DNA of 32,520 bases, taken from Puniceicoccaceae bacterium (lineage in GTDB: Bacteria; Verrucomicrobiota; Verrucomicrobiia; Opitutales; Coraliomargaritaceae). Both the position numbers and the translations under genes were made by a program. Positions within the stretch are counted from its first letter, which is position 1, and every line of letters begins with the position of its first letter. Where the stretch lies: positions 1 through 32,520 of the forward strand of contig JAFMDL010000019.1 of assembly GCA_017857255.1 (NCBI GenBank), in the 5' to 3' direction. The notes under the pieces are model-generated. The model made no database searches and was not told the origin of the DNA. It was given only the letters and a program-made list of their open reading frames with translations. This document shows positions 1 to 8,776 of this stretch, one piece after another.

Positions 1-636
1 ACTGAGGAAGGGCCGCTGGTGTATTTGAAAGAGATCTACTGGCGTGAGTTTGCTTATAACGTGCTGTATCATTTCCCTGACACGCCGAATGCACCACTGC
101 GACATGAATATAGTAATTTCCCTTGGGAAGAAGACCTTGATACCTTGCGTAGTTGGCAGCGAGGGCAAACTGGCTATCCAATCGTAGATGCTGGGATGCG
201 CCAGCTATGGAAGACTGGATGGATGCACAATCGTGTGCGGATGATCGTATCGTCCTTATTGGTTAAACATTTATTGCAGGACTGGCACTCGGGTGCGCGG
301 TGGTTTTGGGACACATTAATTGATGCTGACTTAGCGAGTAACACCCTAGGATGGCAATGGAGTGGTGGTTGCGGCGCCGATGCCGCCCCGTATTTCCGTG
401 TGTTTAATCCGATCATCCAAGGGCAGAAATTTGACCCAGACGGTGCTTATGTACGGCGGTATGTGCCTGAATTAGGTAAGATGCCTGCTAAGTATATCCA
501 TACCCCTTGGGAGGCGCCTGATGAAATTTTAGACTACGCTGGTATTGAAATCGGCAAGGACTACCCAGCTCCAATTATAGATCATCAAGCTGGGCGAAAT
601 CGGGCGCTGGCGGCACTAAAAAAGTTTAAAGGCTAA
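1..636 (+). CDS. phrB: Class I CPD photolyase, C-terminal part (5' end outside window)
   Basis: This is the C-terminal FAD-binding half of a class I deoxyribodipyrimidine photolyase, which repairs cyclobutane pyrimidine dimers with blue light. The frame is open from base 1, so the gene starts upstream and the N-terminal antenna domain is missing. Hallmarks are the IYWREF segment, the block TGYPIVDAGMRQL followed by GWMHNRVRM, and the block WQWSGGCGADAAPYFRVFNP, all of which align by eye with E. coli PhrB in the FAD and lesion-binding region. It ends about 16 bases before a second, different photolyase and is probably cotranscribed with the three genes after it. The family call is firm; CPD rather than 6-4 specificity is inferred from similarity to PhrB. 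Confidence 0.95.
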   Translation, partial: TEEGPLVYLKEIYWREFAYNVLYHFPDTPNAPLRHEYSNFPWEEDLDTLRSWQRGQTGYPIVDAGMRQLWKTGWMHNRVRMIVSSLLVKHLLQDWHSGARWFWDTLIDADLASNTLGWQWSGGCGADAAPYFRVFNPIIQGQKFDPDGAYVRRYVPELGKMPAKYIHTPWEAPDEILDYAGIEIGKDYPAPIIDHQAGRNRALAALKKFKG

Positions 637-651
637 GCGACTCTTAATGGT

Positions 652-2199
652 ATGAGAAATTTAATAGTAGTATTGGGCGATCAATTGAATCGTGATGCAG
701 CAGCATTTGACGGTTTTGATGCATCTCAGGATATCGTCTGGATGGCAGAGGTGGATGCCGAGGCAACTCAAGTGTGGTCGCATAAACAGAGGATTGCACT
801 CTTTCTATCGGCGATGAGGCATTACCGGAGTGCGCTTCAGGGAGAAGGCATTGATGTCGAGTATACAGAGCTCCAGGCTGACAGTGCTAAAGGCAGCCTT
901 TCCAGTCATCTAGCCAAAACGATAGGTAAATACGCTCCCGAAAAAGTCATCGTTACACAGCCGGGTGAATGGCGTGTTTTAGAGGAGCTGAAAGTACTCT
1001 GCAGCGCTCAAAATGTGGCTCTAGAAGTGCGAGAAGACCGGCATTTCTATGTGACTTTAGCTGACTTCCGAGAGCATGCGAAGGGACGTAAAGCGATCCG
1101 CATGGAATTTTTCTACCGACAAGTGCGCAAGCAGTTTAAGGTTTTAATGGAAGATGATCAGCCAGTCGGTGGTGAGTGGAATTACGACAAGAGTAACCGT
1201 AAAGCATTCCCACGCGGTGGCCCTGAAGCATCGAATCAAGGTCCAGGATTTGCTCCGGATACAGTCACTAAAGAAGTGCTTGAATTAGTGACAGCGCGCT
1301 TCAGTGAGCACCCTGGCACATTGGATTCATTCGCATGGCCTGTGACTGCTGCGGATGCACAGCAGGCATTAGCAGATTTTGTTAAAAGCCGATTGCCAAA
1401 TTTTGGAGATCATCAAGATGCCATGTGGACCGATGAACCGTGGTTATATCACTCGCTCATCAGCACGTCGCTCAATCTTAAATTGCTCAATCCACGTGAT
1501 GTGGTTGCTGCGGCCGAGCAAGCCTATCAATCGGGCGTTGCTCCGTTACCCGCAGTGGAAGGTTTCATCCGTCAAATTCTTGGCTGGAGAGAATATGTGC
1601 GTGGGATCTACTGGTTGAATATGCCCGGCTATGTACAGCTTAATCAGATGGAGGCATCGGAGCCATTGCCGGAATTCTATTGGACTGGTGAGACTGACTT
1701 GGTTTGTTTAAATCAAGCAATCGGCCAAACTTTGGAACATGGTTACGCACATCATATACAACGTTTAATGGTTACTGGATTGTATGGGCTGTTGCTCGGT
1801 ATCGACCCACAAAGATTACATGAATGGTATCTAGCGGTTTACGTGGATGCGGTGGAATGGGTCGAATTGCCCAACACCCTCGGTATGTCGCAGTATGCTG
1901 ATGGTGGACTGATGGCTTCCAAGCCTTACATTGCGACTGGAAACTACATCAACAAGATGAGTAATTATTGTAAGTCGTGTCCCAAAAATCCGAAAGAAAA
2001 AATCGGCGAGGATGCTTGCCCATTCACCACGTTGTATTGGGATTACTTAATACGACATCAAGCGGTATTAGGTAAAAATCATCGGATGGGGTTACAGTTG
2101 AGAAATTTAGATCGCATTGATGACGCACAGCGTGATCAGATTGTGCTGCAAGCGCGGACTATTCGTGATAATCCTGCGGTATGCTTCAAACAGAAATAG
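652..2199 (+). CDS. Iron-sulfur cryptochrome/photolyase (FeS-BCP, (6-4) photolyase type)
   Basis: A 515-residue member of the deoxyribodipyrimidine photolyase-related family (DPRP/FeS-BCP), typified by Agrobacterium PhrB and Rhodobacter CryB. Characterised members repair (6-4) photoproducts or sense light, and bind FAD, a lumazine-type antenna and a [4Fe-4S] cluster. The N terminus (NLIVVLGDQLN) is the Rossmann-like DPRP domain. Four cysteines, C352, C440, C443 and C456, sit where the four cluster ligands lie in PhrB; the last three are in a CKSC...DACPF arrangement. The ATG at 652 follows the previous gene by 15 bases and the next gene starts 3 bases after the stop, so this is an operon. Having both photolyase types together suggests cover for both main UV lesions. 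Repair versus signalling cannot be decided from sequence. Confidence 0.95.
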   Translation: MRNLIVVLGDQLNRDAAAFDGFDASQDIVWMAEVDAEATQVWSHKQRIALFLSAMRHYRSALQGEGIDVEYTELQADSAKGSLSSHLAKTIGKYAPEKVIVTQPGEWRVLEELKVLCSAQNVALEVREDRHFYVTLADFREHAKGRKAIRMEFFYRQVRKQFKVLMEDDQPVGGEWNYDKSNRKAFPRGGPEASNQGPGFAPDTVTKEVLELVTARFSEHPGTLDSFAWPVTAADAQQALADFVKSRLPNFGDHQDAMWTDEPWLYHSLISTSLNLKLLNPRDVVAAAEQAYQSGVAPLPAVEGFIRQILGWREYVRGIYWLNMPGYVQLNQMEASEPLPEFYWTGETDLVCLNQAIGQTLEHGYAHHIQRLMVTGLYGLLLGIDPQRLHEWYLAVYVDAVEWVELPNTLGMSQYADGGLMASKPYIATGNYINKMSNYCKSCPKNPKEKIGEDACPFTTLYWDYLIRHQAVLGKNHRMGLQLRNLDRIDDAQRDQIVLQARTIRDNPAVCFKQK

Positions 2200-2202
2200 T
2201 AG

Positions 2203-3102
2203 ATGGCACAGAGTAAGCAAAGAATTCTTGTAACGGGGGCAACGGGTCTGGTGGGAGCGCCTTTGTGCGTAGCCTTGAGCGCGCGTGGGCATAGCGTTCG
2301 TCGATTGTCACGTGGCACAAAGGGCGATTACTCTTGGGATGTGTCTGCGGGACAGATCGACCCAGCGGCACTCAATGAGGTAGATGTAGTGATCCACCTT
2401 GCAGGGGAGACTGTTGCTCAGCGCTGGAATACTGCGGCGAAAGAGCGCATCCTGCGGAGTCGAGTGGATGGAACCAAGCTGTTGATTGATCAGCTTGTGC
2501 AGCAAGCGAAGCCGCCTGCATTTTTATGTGCATCTGGGATTAGTTATTATGGCATCAGTCGAGAGGGCCATCTTGATGAGTCCGCCACGAGTGGCGATGG
2601 TTTCCTTGCAGAGGTAACCCGCCAATGGGAATCTGCAGTCCAGCCACTGGTCGATGTTGGTGGGCGCGTCGCCTTATTGCGTACAGGTATTGTTTTGAGT
2701 AAAGAGGGCGGCGCTTTAGCGAAGATGTTGCCCCCGTTTAAATTCGGCCTTGGTGGACGCATCGGTAGTGGTACTCAGATGATGAGTTGGATTAGCCTGC
2801 CAGACTTAGTTGGCGCATATGTTTTTGCAGTTGAAAATGATTTGGTACAGGGCCCAATCAATGCCGTAGCCCCGAGCCCAGTGACTAACTTGGACTTCAC
2901 TAAAACGTTGGGGAGCGTGATTGGCCGTCCGACATTGTTCCCAATACCCAATCTAGTGATCAAAACTCTATTCGGTGAGATGGGTCAGGAAACAGTGCTG
3001 AGTAATCTGGGCGTTATTCCCGCTCGTCTACAACAGCTCGGCTTTGAATGGCAAACGCCATCGCTGTCAGCCACATTAAGAACAACAATTTATCAAGATT
3101 AG
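2203..3102 (+). CDS. TIGR01777 family epimerase-like NAD(P)-binding protein (YfcH/SulA type)
   Basis: A 299-residue extended short-chain dehydrogenase-like protein of the TIGR01777 group (E. coli YfcH relatives). The N-terminal Rossmann motif GATGLVG (residues 12-18) binds the dinucleotide. The segment VIHLAGETVAQRWNTAAKERI and the block SGISYYG are typical of this family, as is a C-terminal DUF1731-like region (GQETVLSNLGVIPARLQQLG). No substrate is established for the family. The ATG lies 3 bases after the upstream stop and the gene is followed 3 bases later by an FAD oxidoreductase. This set of photolyase, epimerase and FAD oxidoreductase recurs in light-induced clusters of other bacteria, so a role in the photo-oxidative response is inferred. 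Confidence 0.9.
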   Translation: MAQSKQRILVTGATGLVGAPLCVALSARGHSVRRLSRGTKGDYSWDVSAGQIDPAALNEVDVVIHLAGETVAQRWNTAAKERILRSRVDGTKLLIDQLVQQAKPPAFLCASGISYYGISREGHLDESATSGDGFLAEVTRQWESAVQPLVDVGGRVALLRTGIVLSKEGGALAKMLPPFKFGLGGRIGSGTQMMSWISLPDLVGAYVFAVENDLVQGPINAVAPSPVTNLDFTKTLGSVIGRPTLFPIPNLVIKTLFGEMGQETVLSNLGVIPARLQQLGFEWQTPSLSATLRTTIYQD

Positions 3103-3105
3103 AAG

Positions 3106-4101
3106 ATGAGAGAAACAAACACAACCGATGTTTTAATTATTGGTGCTGGCATCGCTGGCTTACTGTGCGCCACTGAGCTGAACAAGGCGAGCAAGTCGGT
3201 TCGTATTCTTGAGAAAGGGCGTGGTCCTGGTGGACGCATGGCGACACGCCGAATGGGCAAGGCACGTCTCGATCATGGAGCTCAGTTTTTTACTGTCCGA
3301 TCCCCCAGCTTTCAGCGCTATGTCGATGAATGGTTGAAGGCCGGGGTCATACGCGAATGGTTTCGGCATGCGCCGCATGACACGAATAATTCTGGATATT
3401 CGCGTTATTGCGGAGTTTCCGGTATATCAGATGCGCCTAAATATTTATCGAAAGATTTGGATTTGAGGTGCACCGAAACCGTCACATCCCTCGCTTATGA
3501 TGGTTCATTATGGACGGTAGCGACGGCGTCGGGGGCCTCCTTTCGGGCACGGTACCTGGTACTGACTGCGCCACTACCGCAGGCATTAGCATTGTTGGAT
3601 GCCACTGGGCTTAACTATGCTGGCGCTGAGCTGGATCGTCTACGAGCAGTTTGTTATGATCGTGGTCTTGCTACTTTAGCGATACTGGATGGTCCTTCTG
3701 GGTTACCTGAGTCAGGCTTTCTTCGCTGCGAGCAAGGCCCTCTCACTTGGATTGCGGATAACCATGCGAAAGGTATTTCTCCGCACGAACATGCCATTAC
3801 ACTTCATGCGAATGCTGTATTTGCGGATCAGCACTGGGATTCGCCAGATAGCTTACGCGGTTCGCTCATGCTAAAAGCTGCAGCACATCATCTTAAAGCT
3901 AACGTACGTGAGTATAATTGCCACAGATGGGGGTTTTGCTTTTCAGAAAACCCGTATCCTGATTTGTGCTTTTCCAATTTCGAGTCGAATCTCTTGCTGG
4001 CAGGCGATTCATTTGGTGGGCCTCGCGTTGAAGGTGCAGCACTGTCTGGGCTTGCTGCGAGCTCTAAACTGCTAGAAACTATCTCAGCTAGAGATTCCTG
4101 A
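3106..4101 (+). CDS. Renalase-like FAD/NAD(P)-dependent oxidoreductase (COG3380)
   Basis: A 331-residue flavoprotein of the COG3380 / amine-oxidase-like group. The dinucleotide motif GAGIAG is at residues 13-18, followed by LEKGRGPGGRMATRR, the usual second FAD contact, and then DHGAQFFTVR, which is diagnostic of this group. The C terminus has the third FAD motif (LLLAGDSFGGPRVEGAALSG). Some homologues act like renalase and oxidise aberrant dihydronicotinamides, but the substrate here is not known. It is the last gene of the light cluster, and its 3' end overlaps the end of the converging AsmA-like gene by 14 bases, with no room for a classical terminator between them. Confidence 0.9.
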   Translation: MRETNTTDVLIIGAGIAGLLCATELNKASKSVRILEKGRGPGGRMATRRMGKARLDHGAQFFTVRSPSFQRYVDEWLKAGVIREWFRHAPHDTNNSGYSRYCGVSGISDAPKYLSKDLDLRCTETVTSLAYDGSLWTVATASGASFRARYLVLTAPLPQALALLDATGLNYAGAELDRLRAVCYDRGLATLAILDGPSGLPESGFLRCEQGPLTWIADNHAKGISPHEHAITLHANAVFADQHWDSPDSLRGSLMLKAAAHHLKANVREYNCHRWGFCFSENPYPDLCFSNFESNLLLAGDSFGGPRVEGAALSGLAASSKLLETISARDS

Positions 4102-6772
4102 TGACAGGGATATATTTCCGAGGGTCGTAGCGAAGCCGTAGTTTTTGGTTTTGTATTGTGCCATTGAGGTCAAAGATCAAGAGATTCGGAAGAGGCGAAG
4201 TGAGGAGCTTGCGGAAGCTATTCAAGGTTGATTCTGGGTTCCCCATATTTGCGAATAGCCCTACGCGAACCTTCATGTCAAGTGACTGATCTGGTATATG
4301 CATTGTACCTGCTGTCCAGATTTTGGTACGCGCGCCTTCGATGATCAAGTCAGGGAAGAATAATGTCTCTTGCTGTACCTCGAAGGTACTGCTCATTTGA
4401 TTAAGATTGAAGGAAGTGAAATTGAGTCGTGTTTTATGTAGGAGGCTGGAGAGTGGTCCGAGTAGTTGTATCGACCCTATGTTATCGTTCATCACAACGA
4501 AACTTCCGTATCCATTATATCCATATAAGTTGTCGATCGGCCCTCGGGCTTCAACGTTTAGATTCAGTTTACCTTGGTCGCTCGTGCCTTTATCGGTTTT
4601 TATTTCTGGGTACGTGAGTTGATTTTCAACATCGTCAAAGCTGGGTAGGTTAAGTACCGCTTCTGCTTGATTGGCCCCTTGCAAGTTGAGATTCAATGTG
4701 AGTTGCTGACTGCCTTCCAAAGTATCTATAATGTCAATGTTAGCAGTGCCAAGTCCCTGAGCATAGCCAAATTCTACGTCCCTCAGATAGATGTCTTGCT
4801 CGCGCGCATAGAGGAAGAACTTTAAATGTTCGAGTGGCGTTTTTTTAAAGGTAAGAGGCGAGTCAATCGATGCCTCTAGATTGAAATAGTCGGACTGTGC
4901 ATAGCGTACATCTGTTTCAGTAAAATTAGCTCCAGCCATTGTGATTCGCGGAAGTTGTTCAATTTCAAAATCACTGATGATGTTAGCGAGTGTTTCGCCA
5001 AATATTTTTGCAGCGGTTTGAGGCGGCATTTTTGCGTCGAATCCGTAGCGCACCGAGATCAGCCCGTTATTACCTCTCGTAAATGCGACATCACCATTGG
5101 CCCAACCCTTGCCAACTTTAGCATCGAAGTTATGGAGTTCGACGTAGTGTTTGCGACCGCGCACGATCATTTCCCCTGCATCAATATGCGCTCCTTTGTA
5201 TATCGCATTTTCGGCGGCAGCACGGCCGAGGAAGAATAGTTCACGCGGCTTATCACGATTTCCTCGTATGACGAAGTCGCCGTAGCCAAATGTCTCACTG
5301 CTAAACTGAATATCTTTGAAGACGTTACTCCACCATTTGGGTAGCAGTGCGTCATATTGCTTCGGGAGTAAAGATCCTAACAGGGATATTTTATAGTCAT
5401 TGTGACGACCATCGAGGCTAAATGTTGCATCAATCCACTGCTTGCCTCTGTTGGCTAGGACAGTGTCCAGGGTGAACGTTTCATTACTATAGTTACCAGT
5501 GGATAGGATATGATCAAATGTTAAGCCGTTGGCGGTAACGTCATTTACATCGACGCGAAAGGTGGTGCTTCCCAGTGCAAAGCCTTCCTCTAGTTGAATT
5601 TTTAGATCTAAATATGGTGTCGATCCGAATTCAAATTTTGGTAATTTATTAAGAACTGAATTAGGAAATAAAGATAGAAGTTCGACACTGCCGTGAGCGT
5701 GTAACGAGCCACTTTGTGTCTTCGAGTTCAGTATACCGCTAAATGCAGCTCCACCTTCAAGCCCACTCGCCGAACCTGAAAATGAAATATTTGGATAATT
5801 CGCTGCCGACAGGGTAGCCATGGGGCTGTTGAGTTCGACGTCGTGTACATTCATTGTAAGTGCGCTGATTTCGAAATCGGGCCAAGTTCCATCCAATAGA
5901 TCGGACCATTGATTGCTCGATACGTATGCAGAGATGTCTGTTGCTGAGACTGAGGCTTTTGCAACCTGTATTTGGTCGGCTCTTAACAATAGTGGTGAGA
6001 GGGGAGTGAGTCTGCCTTCCTCGAGCCTAAAGTTGGTTTGAAAATCAAAGTCCTCCCCAGTCGCATGGATGTATTTCAATTGTTCGCAAGACAAGCGGGT
6101 GTAGATGTCGACCGATTTATTGGGGCGTGCCGTTATGGCAAATTCGAGGGTCGGATGTATAAATGGAGAAAACCGTTCTTTCTCGGTAAGTGCTTGGGCT
6201 ATGAGTTTGTAGATGTCTTCGAGTTGCGGGGTTTCGCTGCTGGATTGAAATGGCCAATTAATTGAGCCCCGAAGCTTGATATCTTTGTGTTTCGCAGCGA
6301 ATGAGTCGATTTGTATGGACTGATTAGCAGGTGTTAGATGGAAGGTTATATTTTCCAGAATTGCGGACCGCGCACCGCCGGGGGCATAGATTGCCGGCAA
6401 TTGTAGTGTGCCGTTGGATAGCACCAGTTCTGTTGGGGTAAATTGCAGTGCTCCGTCATTGAGTAAGCGATACTCTAGCTCGGTGCTAGATGCTTCTAAT
6501 ATCGGCAGCTTCATGCTGTCGTGATATACTTTCAGTCCAGTTAGTTCGAGTGCTCCATGGAGCTTAAGACGAAAGCTATTCGCCTGAACGTAGTAGTCCT
6601 CAAAGCTCAGTGTTCGAAGTGTCTGATTCGCCCATTGAGTGGGAATCGGGATCGAGTGGAAAATGATGAGGCAGCCGGCAACGTAGGCTTGTATCGAAAA
6701 TATAATCAATAATACCAGGTCGAGAAAGAGTTTTAGGAACATCATTCCTCTAGCTCTATATTTTTTCCACAT
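4088..6772 (-). CDS. AsmA-like membrane-anchored envelope protein
   Basis: An 894-residue protein with one N-terminal membrane segment (about residues 11-38, hydrophobic) followed by a long periplasmic beta-rich region and a C-terminal AsmA-like domain. The C-terminal block with GPLSSLL, FNLNQMSSTFEVQ and WTAGTMHIPDQSLDMKVRV resembles the YhdP/AsmA_2 C-terminal signature. Proteins of this superfamily (AsmA, TamB, YhdP) are thought to form long grooves that carry lipids between membranes. It is the last gene of a five-gene operon, 21 bases after the DUF4340 gene; AGGT lies about 5 bases before the ATG. Assignment to the AsmA superfamily is from motif feel rather than alignment; the lipid-transport role is inference. 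Confidence 0.8.
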   Translation of the reverse strand: MWKKYRARGMMFLKLFLDLVLLIIFSIQAYVAGCLIIFHSIPIPTQWANQTLRTLSFEDYYVQANSFRLKLHGALELTGLKVYHDSMKLPILEASSTELEYRLLNDGALQFTPTELVLSNGTLQLPAIYAPGGARSAILENITFHLTPANQSIQIDSFAAKHKDIKLRGSINWPFQSSSETPQLEDIYKLIAQALTEKERFSPFIHPTLEFAITARPNKSVDIYTRLSCEQLKYIHATGEDFDFQTNFRLEEGRLTPLSPLLLRADQIQVAKASVSATDISAYVSSNQWSDLLDGTWPDFEISALTMNVHDVELNSPMATLSAANYPNISFSGSASGLEGGAAFSGILNSKTQSGSLHAHGSVELLSLFPNSVLNKLPKFEFGSTPYLDLKIQLEEGFALGSTTFRVDVNDVTANGLTFDHILSTGNYSNETFTLDTVLANRGKQWIDATFSLDGRHNDYKISLLGSLLPKQYDALLPKWWSNVFKDIQFSSETFGYGDFVIRGNRDKPRELFFLGRAAAENAIYKGAHIDAGEMIVRGRKHYVELHNFDAKVGKGWANGDVAFTRGNNGLISVRYGFDAKMPPQTAAKIFGETLANIISDFEIEQLPRITMAGANFTETDVRYAQSDYFNLEASIDSPLTFKKTPLEHLKFFLYAREQDIYLRDVEFGYAQGLGTANIDIIDTLEGSQQLTLNLNLQGANQAEAVLNLPSFDDVENQLTYPEIKTDKGTSDQGKLNLNVEARGPIDNLYGYNGYGSFVVMNDNIGSIQLLGPLSSLLHKTRLNFTSFNLNQMSSTFEVQQETLFFPDLIIEGARTKIWTAGTMHIPDQSLDMKVRVGLFANMGNPESTLNSFRKLLTSPLPNLLIFDLNGTIQNQKLRLRYDPRKYIPVIRNL

Positions 6773-6793
6773 GTCGACCTATTTGAATATGAT

Positions 6794-8770
6794 TTAAGGA
6801 GCAGTGCTTGGCTCATCTGTGGCAGCAGGTTTCGGCTCCGCTAATGGTGCGATGGTTTTTTGTGTAGAGATCGGCTGATCACTTGCCTCGGGAGGAGGCT
6901 GCATATCATCAGTCAACACATAGAGCGCATCAATTGTCTCTTGTGGGATTTCAAAGATTGCGTTGTGCTTCTCAGAAGCGCCCACTTGAATCGACCCGGA
7001 AAAGCGATGTGTGAATACGTATGTGCGAGTTTCGCTGCGATCAGTTTCGTCACCAGGAAGGAGTAGCTCGGCGCTCAGGCGAAAGACCCATGGGCGTGTG
7101 GTTTCACTGTCGAGTGGGTAAGCATCTGTGTATTCATCAATTAGATACGTTTTTACTCTGAAATGACGGATAGCTTCGAGCAAGCTAAGCGTGGCCTCGC
7201 GGTGAGTTTTTGGTAGGTCTATCAGCGCCTTTAACCAGATGCGGTCTTCGTCCTCAAGTGAATACGAGAAGATGACTTGTCCGGTTAAGAGGTTTTGCAG
7301 CTGGAGGCTTTTGATTTTTGCAGCTTGTGGTAATTTTTCCAGAGTGCGCTTGCGATAGTAGGCGGCATTGAGGGGAATGGCCTTAAGTGTTGCGCGGCGA
7401 TTGACAGTGTAGATGTATTCAGCTTTATCGCTCCGCGCATAGAGCATCTCATTCTCGTTTTCGGGATGCGCGATCAGTAGGGTAGTCGTGTCGTCTCCCA
7501 GCGATAGTTTAATCGTGCGACGCGGTACATTGAAGCCCAGTCGGTCAAAGTCGGTCGGCGTCGGAGAGTCGACTGCGAAGCCACTGGCGCGGAGGTTTTT
7601 CAAGTCGTCAATCAGTTTGGCGATGATTCCGGGGTCTGCGTGTCGTGGCTGAATATTGGTATCGACGTTACTTTCGACGACTTGCCAGCTATTACCAGTT
7701 TCGAGCTTTTGTAGGCGTATTTGTAGGTCGCCTTCGGATAACTCAATAGAAGTCAGCGCTGTAGGATCAATGCTCATGAAGCTCCGCTCACGCAGCGCTT
7801 CTTCGGCTTCGCGGAGCTTGTCAAAGGGCTCAGCTGCAATCGTAAATACGGTAGGGTTATCCTCTATGCGAGCAAAGTAAGTAGGCGCTTCTTTTGCGTC
7901 GCTGGTAGGAACTTTATTACCGATGAGCAAAGTTTGGCGCCGTTTATTGCCATGAAGTGTGACGCGCATCGCGGGATTCTCCAAGCCTTGCAGTATTGGG
8001 TCGCTGGTTTCCAGTTCTTTAAATTCAACCACTTTAGCTGCAGTGAGTGTGTTGATCGTGTTGGCTACTTGGGTTGCATCGGCCTCAGCGCTGAGAGGAG
8101 CTTCGAAGATCCAGCCAGTGTTTGTGCGGGCGATGCGCACGCGAAAATTACTATTGCCGACCGCTGCTTCAGGGGTGCTGATCTCCAAACTGAGCGCATC
8201 GATCTCAAAAACTGGAATATCAAAAATTTCGCGATTACGCAAGTCGCCGAGATCGACAAGCAGGCTTTGGATGACTTGCTCGTTGACAACAAAAATGTCT
8301 TTGCCGTTTGGGCCGAGTAGGTAGAAATTATTGCCAATCTCAGTGACAGTGCCGACGCTTAGCTCTATCGATTCATCATGGTTTGAGATCTTTAATTGTA
8401 GCCATGGTTCCTCGAGTCCGTAGTCCGCAAGGCTTTGACCAGTTTGTTCGATTTCAGCTAAGGAAAAAGAGGCTTCTTCCTCTAGAAATTGCAGCTGGTT
8501 GAGGATTCGGTTAACTGCAAAGTAGTTGGCAGACCACTGCATAGGTTGTGTGATACTCCAAGAAGAGCCATCATGTTCGAGAATACGTGGCGCATCGAGG
8601 CCGTTGCCATTGAGCTCAATTCGGTCTGCTTCGATCACGCCACGGCCAATCATGCCAGAGAGTCCACCAGTTTGCGCACTGAGTTGCTCTGCTTTTTTAT
8701 TGAGTGATAGAATTAACCCAAACGTGATCACGTTGAGTACCAGTAGGAAGACTGTGAATTTAAATCGCAT
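6794..8770 (-). CDS. DUF4340 domain-containing membrane-anchored protein
   Basis: A 658-residue protein with an N-terminal membrane anchor (MRFKFTVFLLVLNVITFGLILSL cannot be a cleaved signal with confidence) and repeated modules of the DUF4340 type. Each module has a pattern like YGLEEPWLQLKIS...ELSVGTVTEIGNNFYL, seen about residues 110-160, 260-310 and 410-450. The C terminus is a low-complexity Pro/Glu/Ala tail (residues about 627-658). DUF4340 proteins are found next to GldG-type ABC subunits, as here (6 bases after the GldG-like gene), and are taken as an extracytoplasmic part of the same system. No catalytic motif is visible and the biochemical role is not known. Confidence 0.88.
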   Translation of the reverse strand: MRFKFTVFLLVLNVITFGLILSLNKKAEQLSAQTGGLSGMIGRGVIEADRIELNGNGLDAPRILEHDGSSWSITQPMQWSANYFAVNRILNQLQFLEEEASFSLAEIEQTGQSLADYGLEEPWLQLKISNHDESIELSVGTVTEIGNNFYLLGPNGKDIFVVNEQVIQSLLVDLGDLRNREIFDIPVFEIDALSLEISTPEAAVGNSNFRVRIARTNTGWIFEAPLSAEADATQVANTINTLTAAKVVEFKELETSDPILQGLENPAMRVTLHGNKRRQTLLIGNKVPTSDAKEAPTYFARIEDNPTVFTIAAEPFDKLREAEEALRERSFMSIDPTALTSIELSEGDLQIRLQKLETGNSWQVVESNVDTNIQPRHADPGIIAKLIDDLKNLRASGFAVDSPTPTDFDRLGFNVPRRTIKLSLGDDTTTLLIAHPENENEMLYARSDKAEYIYTVNRRATLKAIPLNAAYYRKRTLEKLPQAAKIKSLQLQNLLTGQVIFSYSLEDEDRIWLKALIDLPKTHREATLSLLEAIRHFRVKTYLIDEYTDAYPLDSETTRPWVFRLSAELLLPGDETDRSETRTYVFTHRFSGSIQVGASEKHNAIFEIPQETIDALYVLTDDMQPPPEASDQPISTQKTIAPLAEPKPAATDEPSTAP

Positions 8771-8776
8771 CGGAGT

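Noticed and set aside
7934..8324. Two overlapping plus-strand frames of 121 and 128 codons
   Set aside because: Antisense shadows of the DUF4340 gene.
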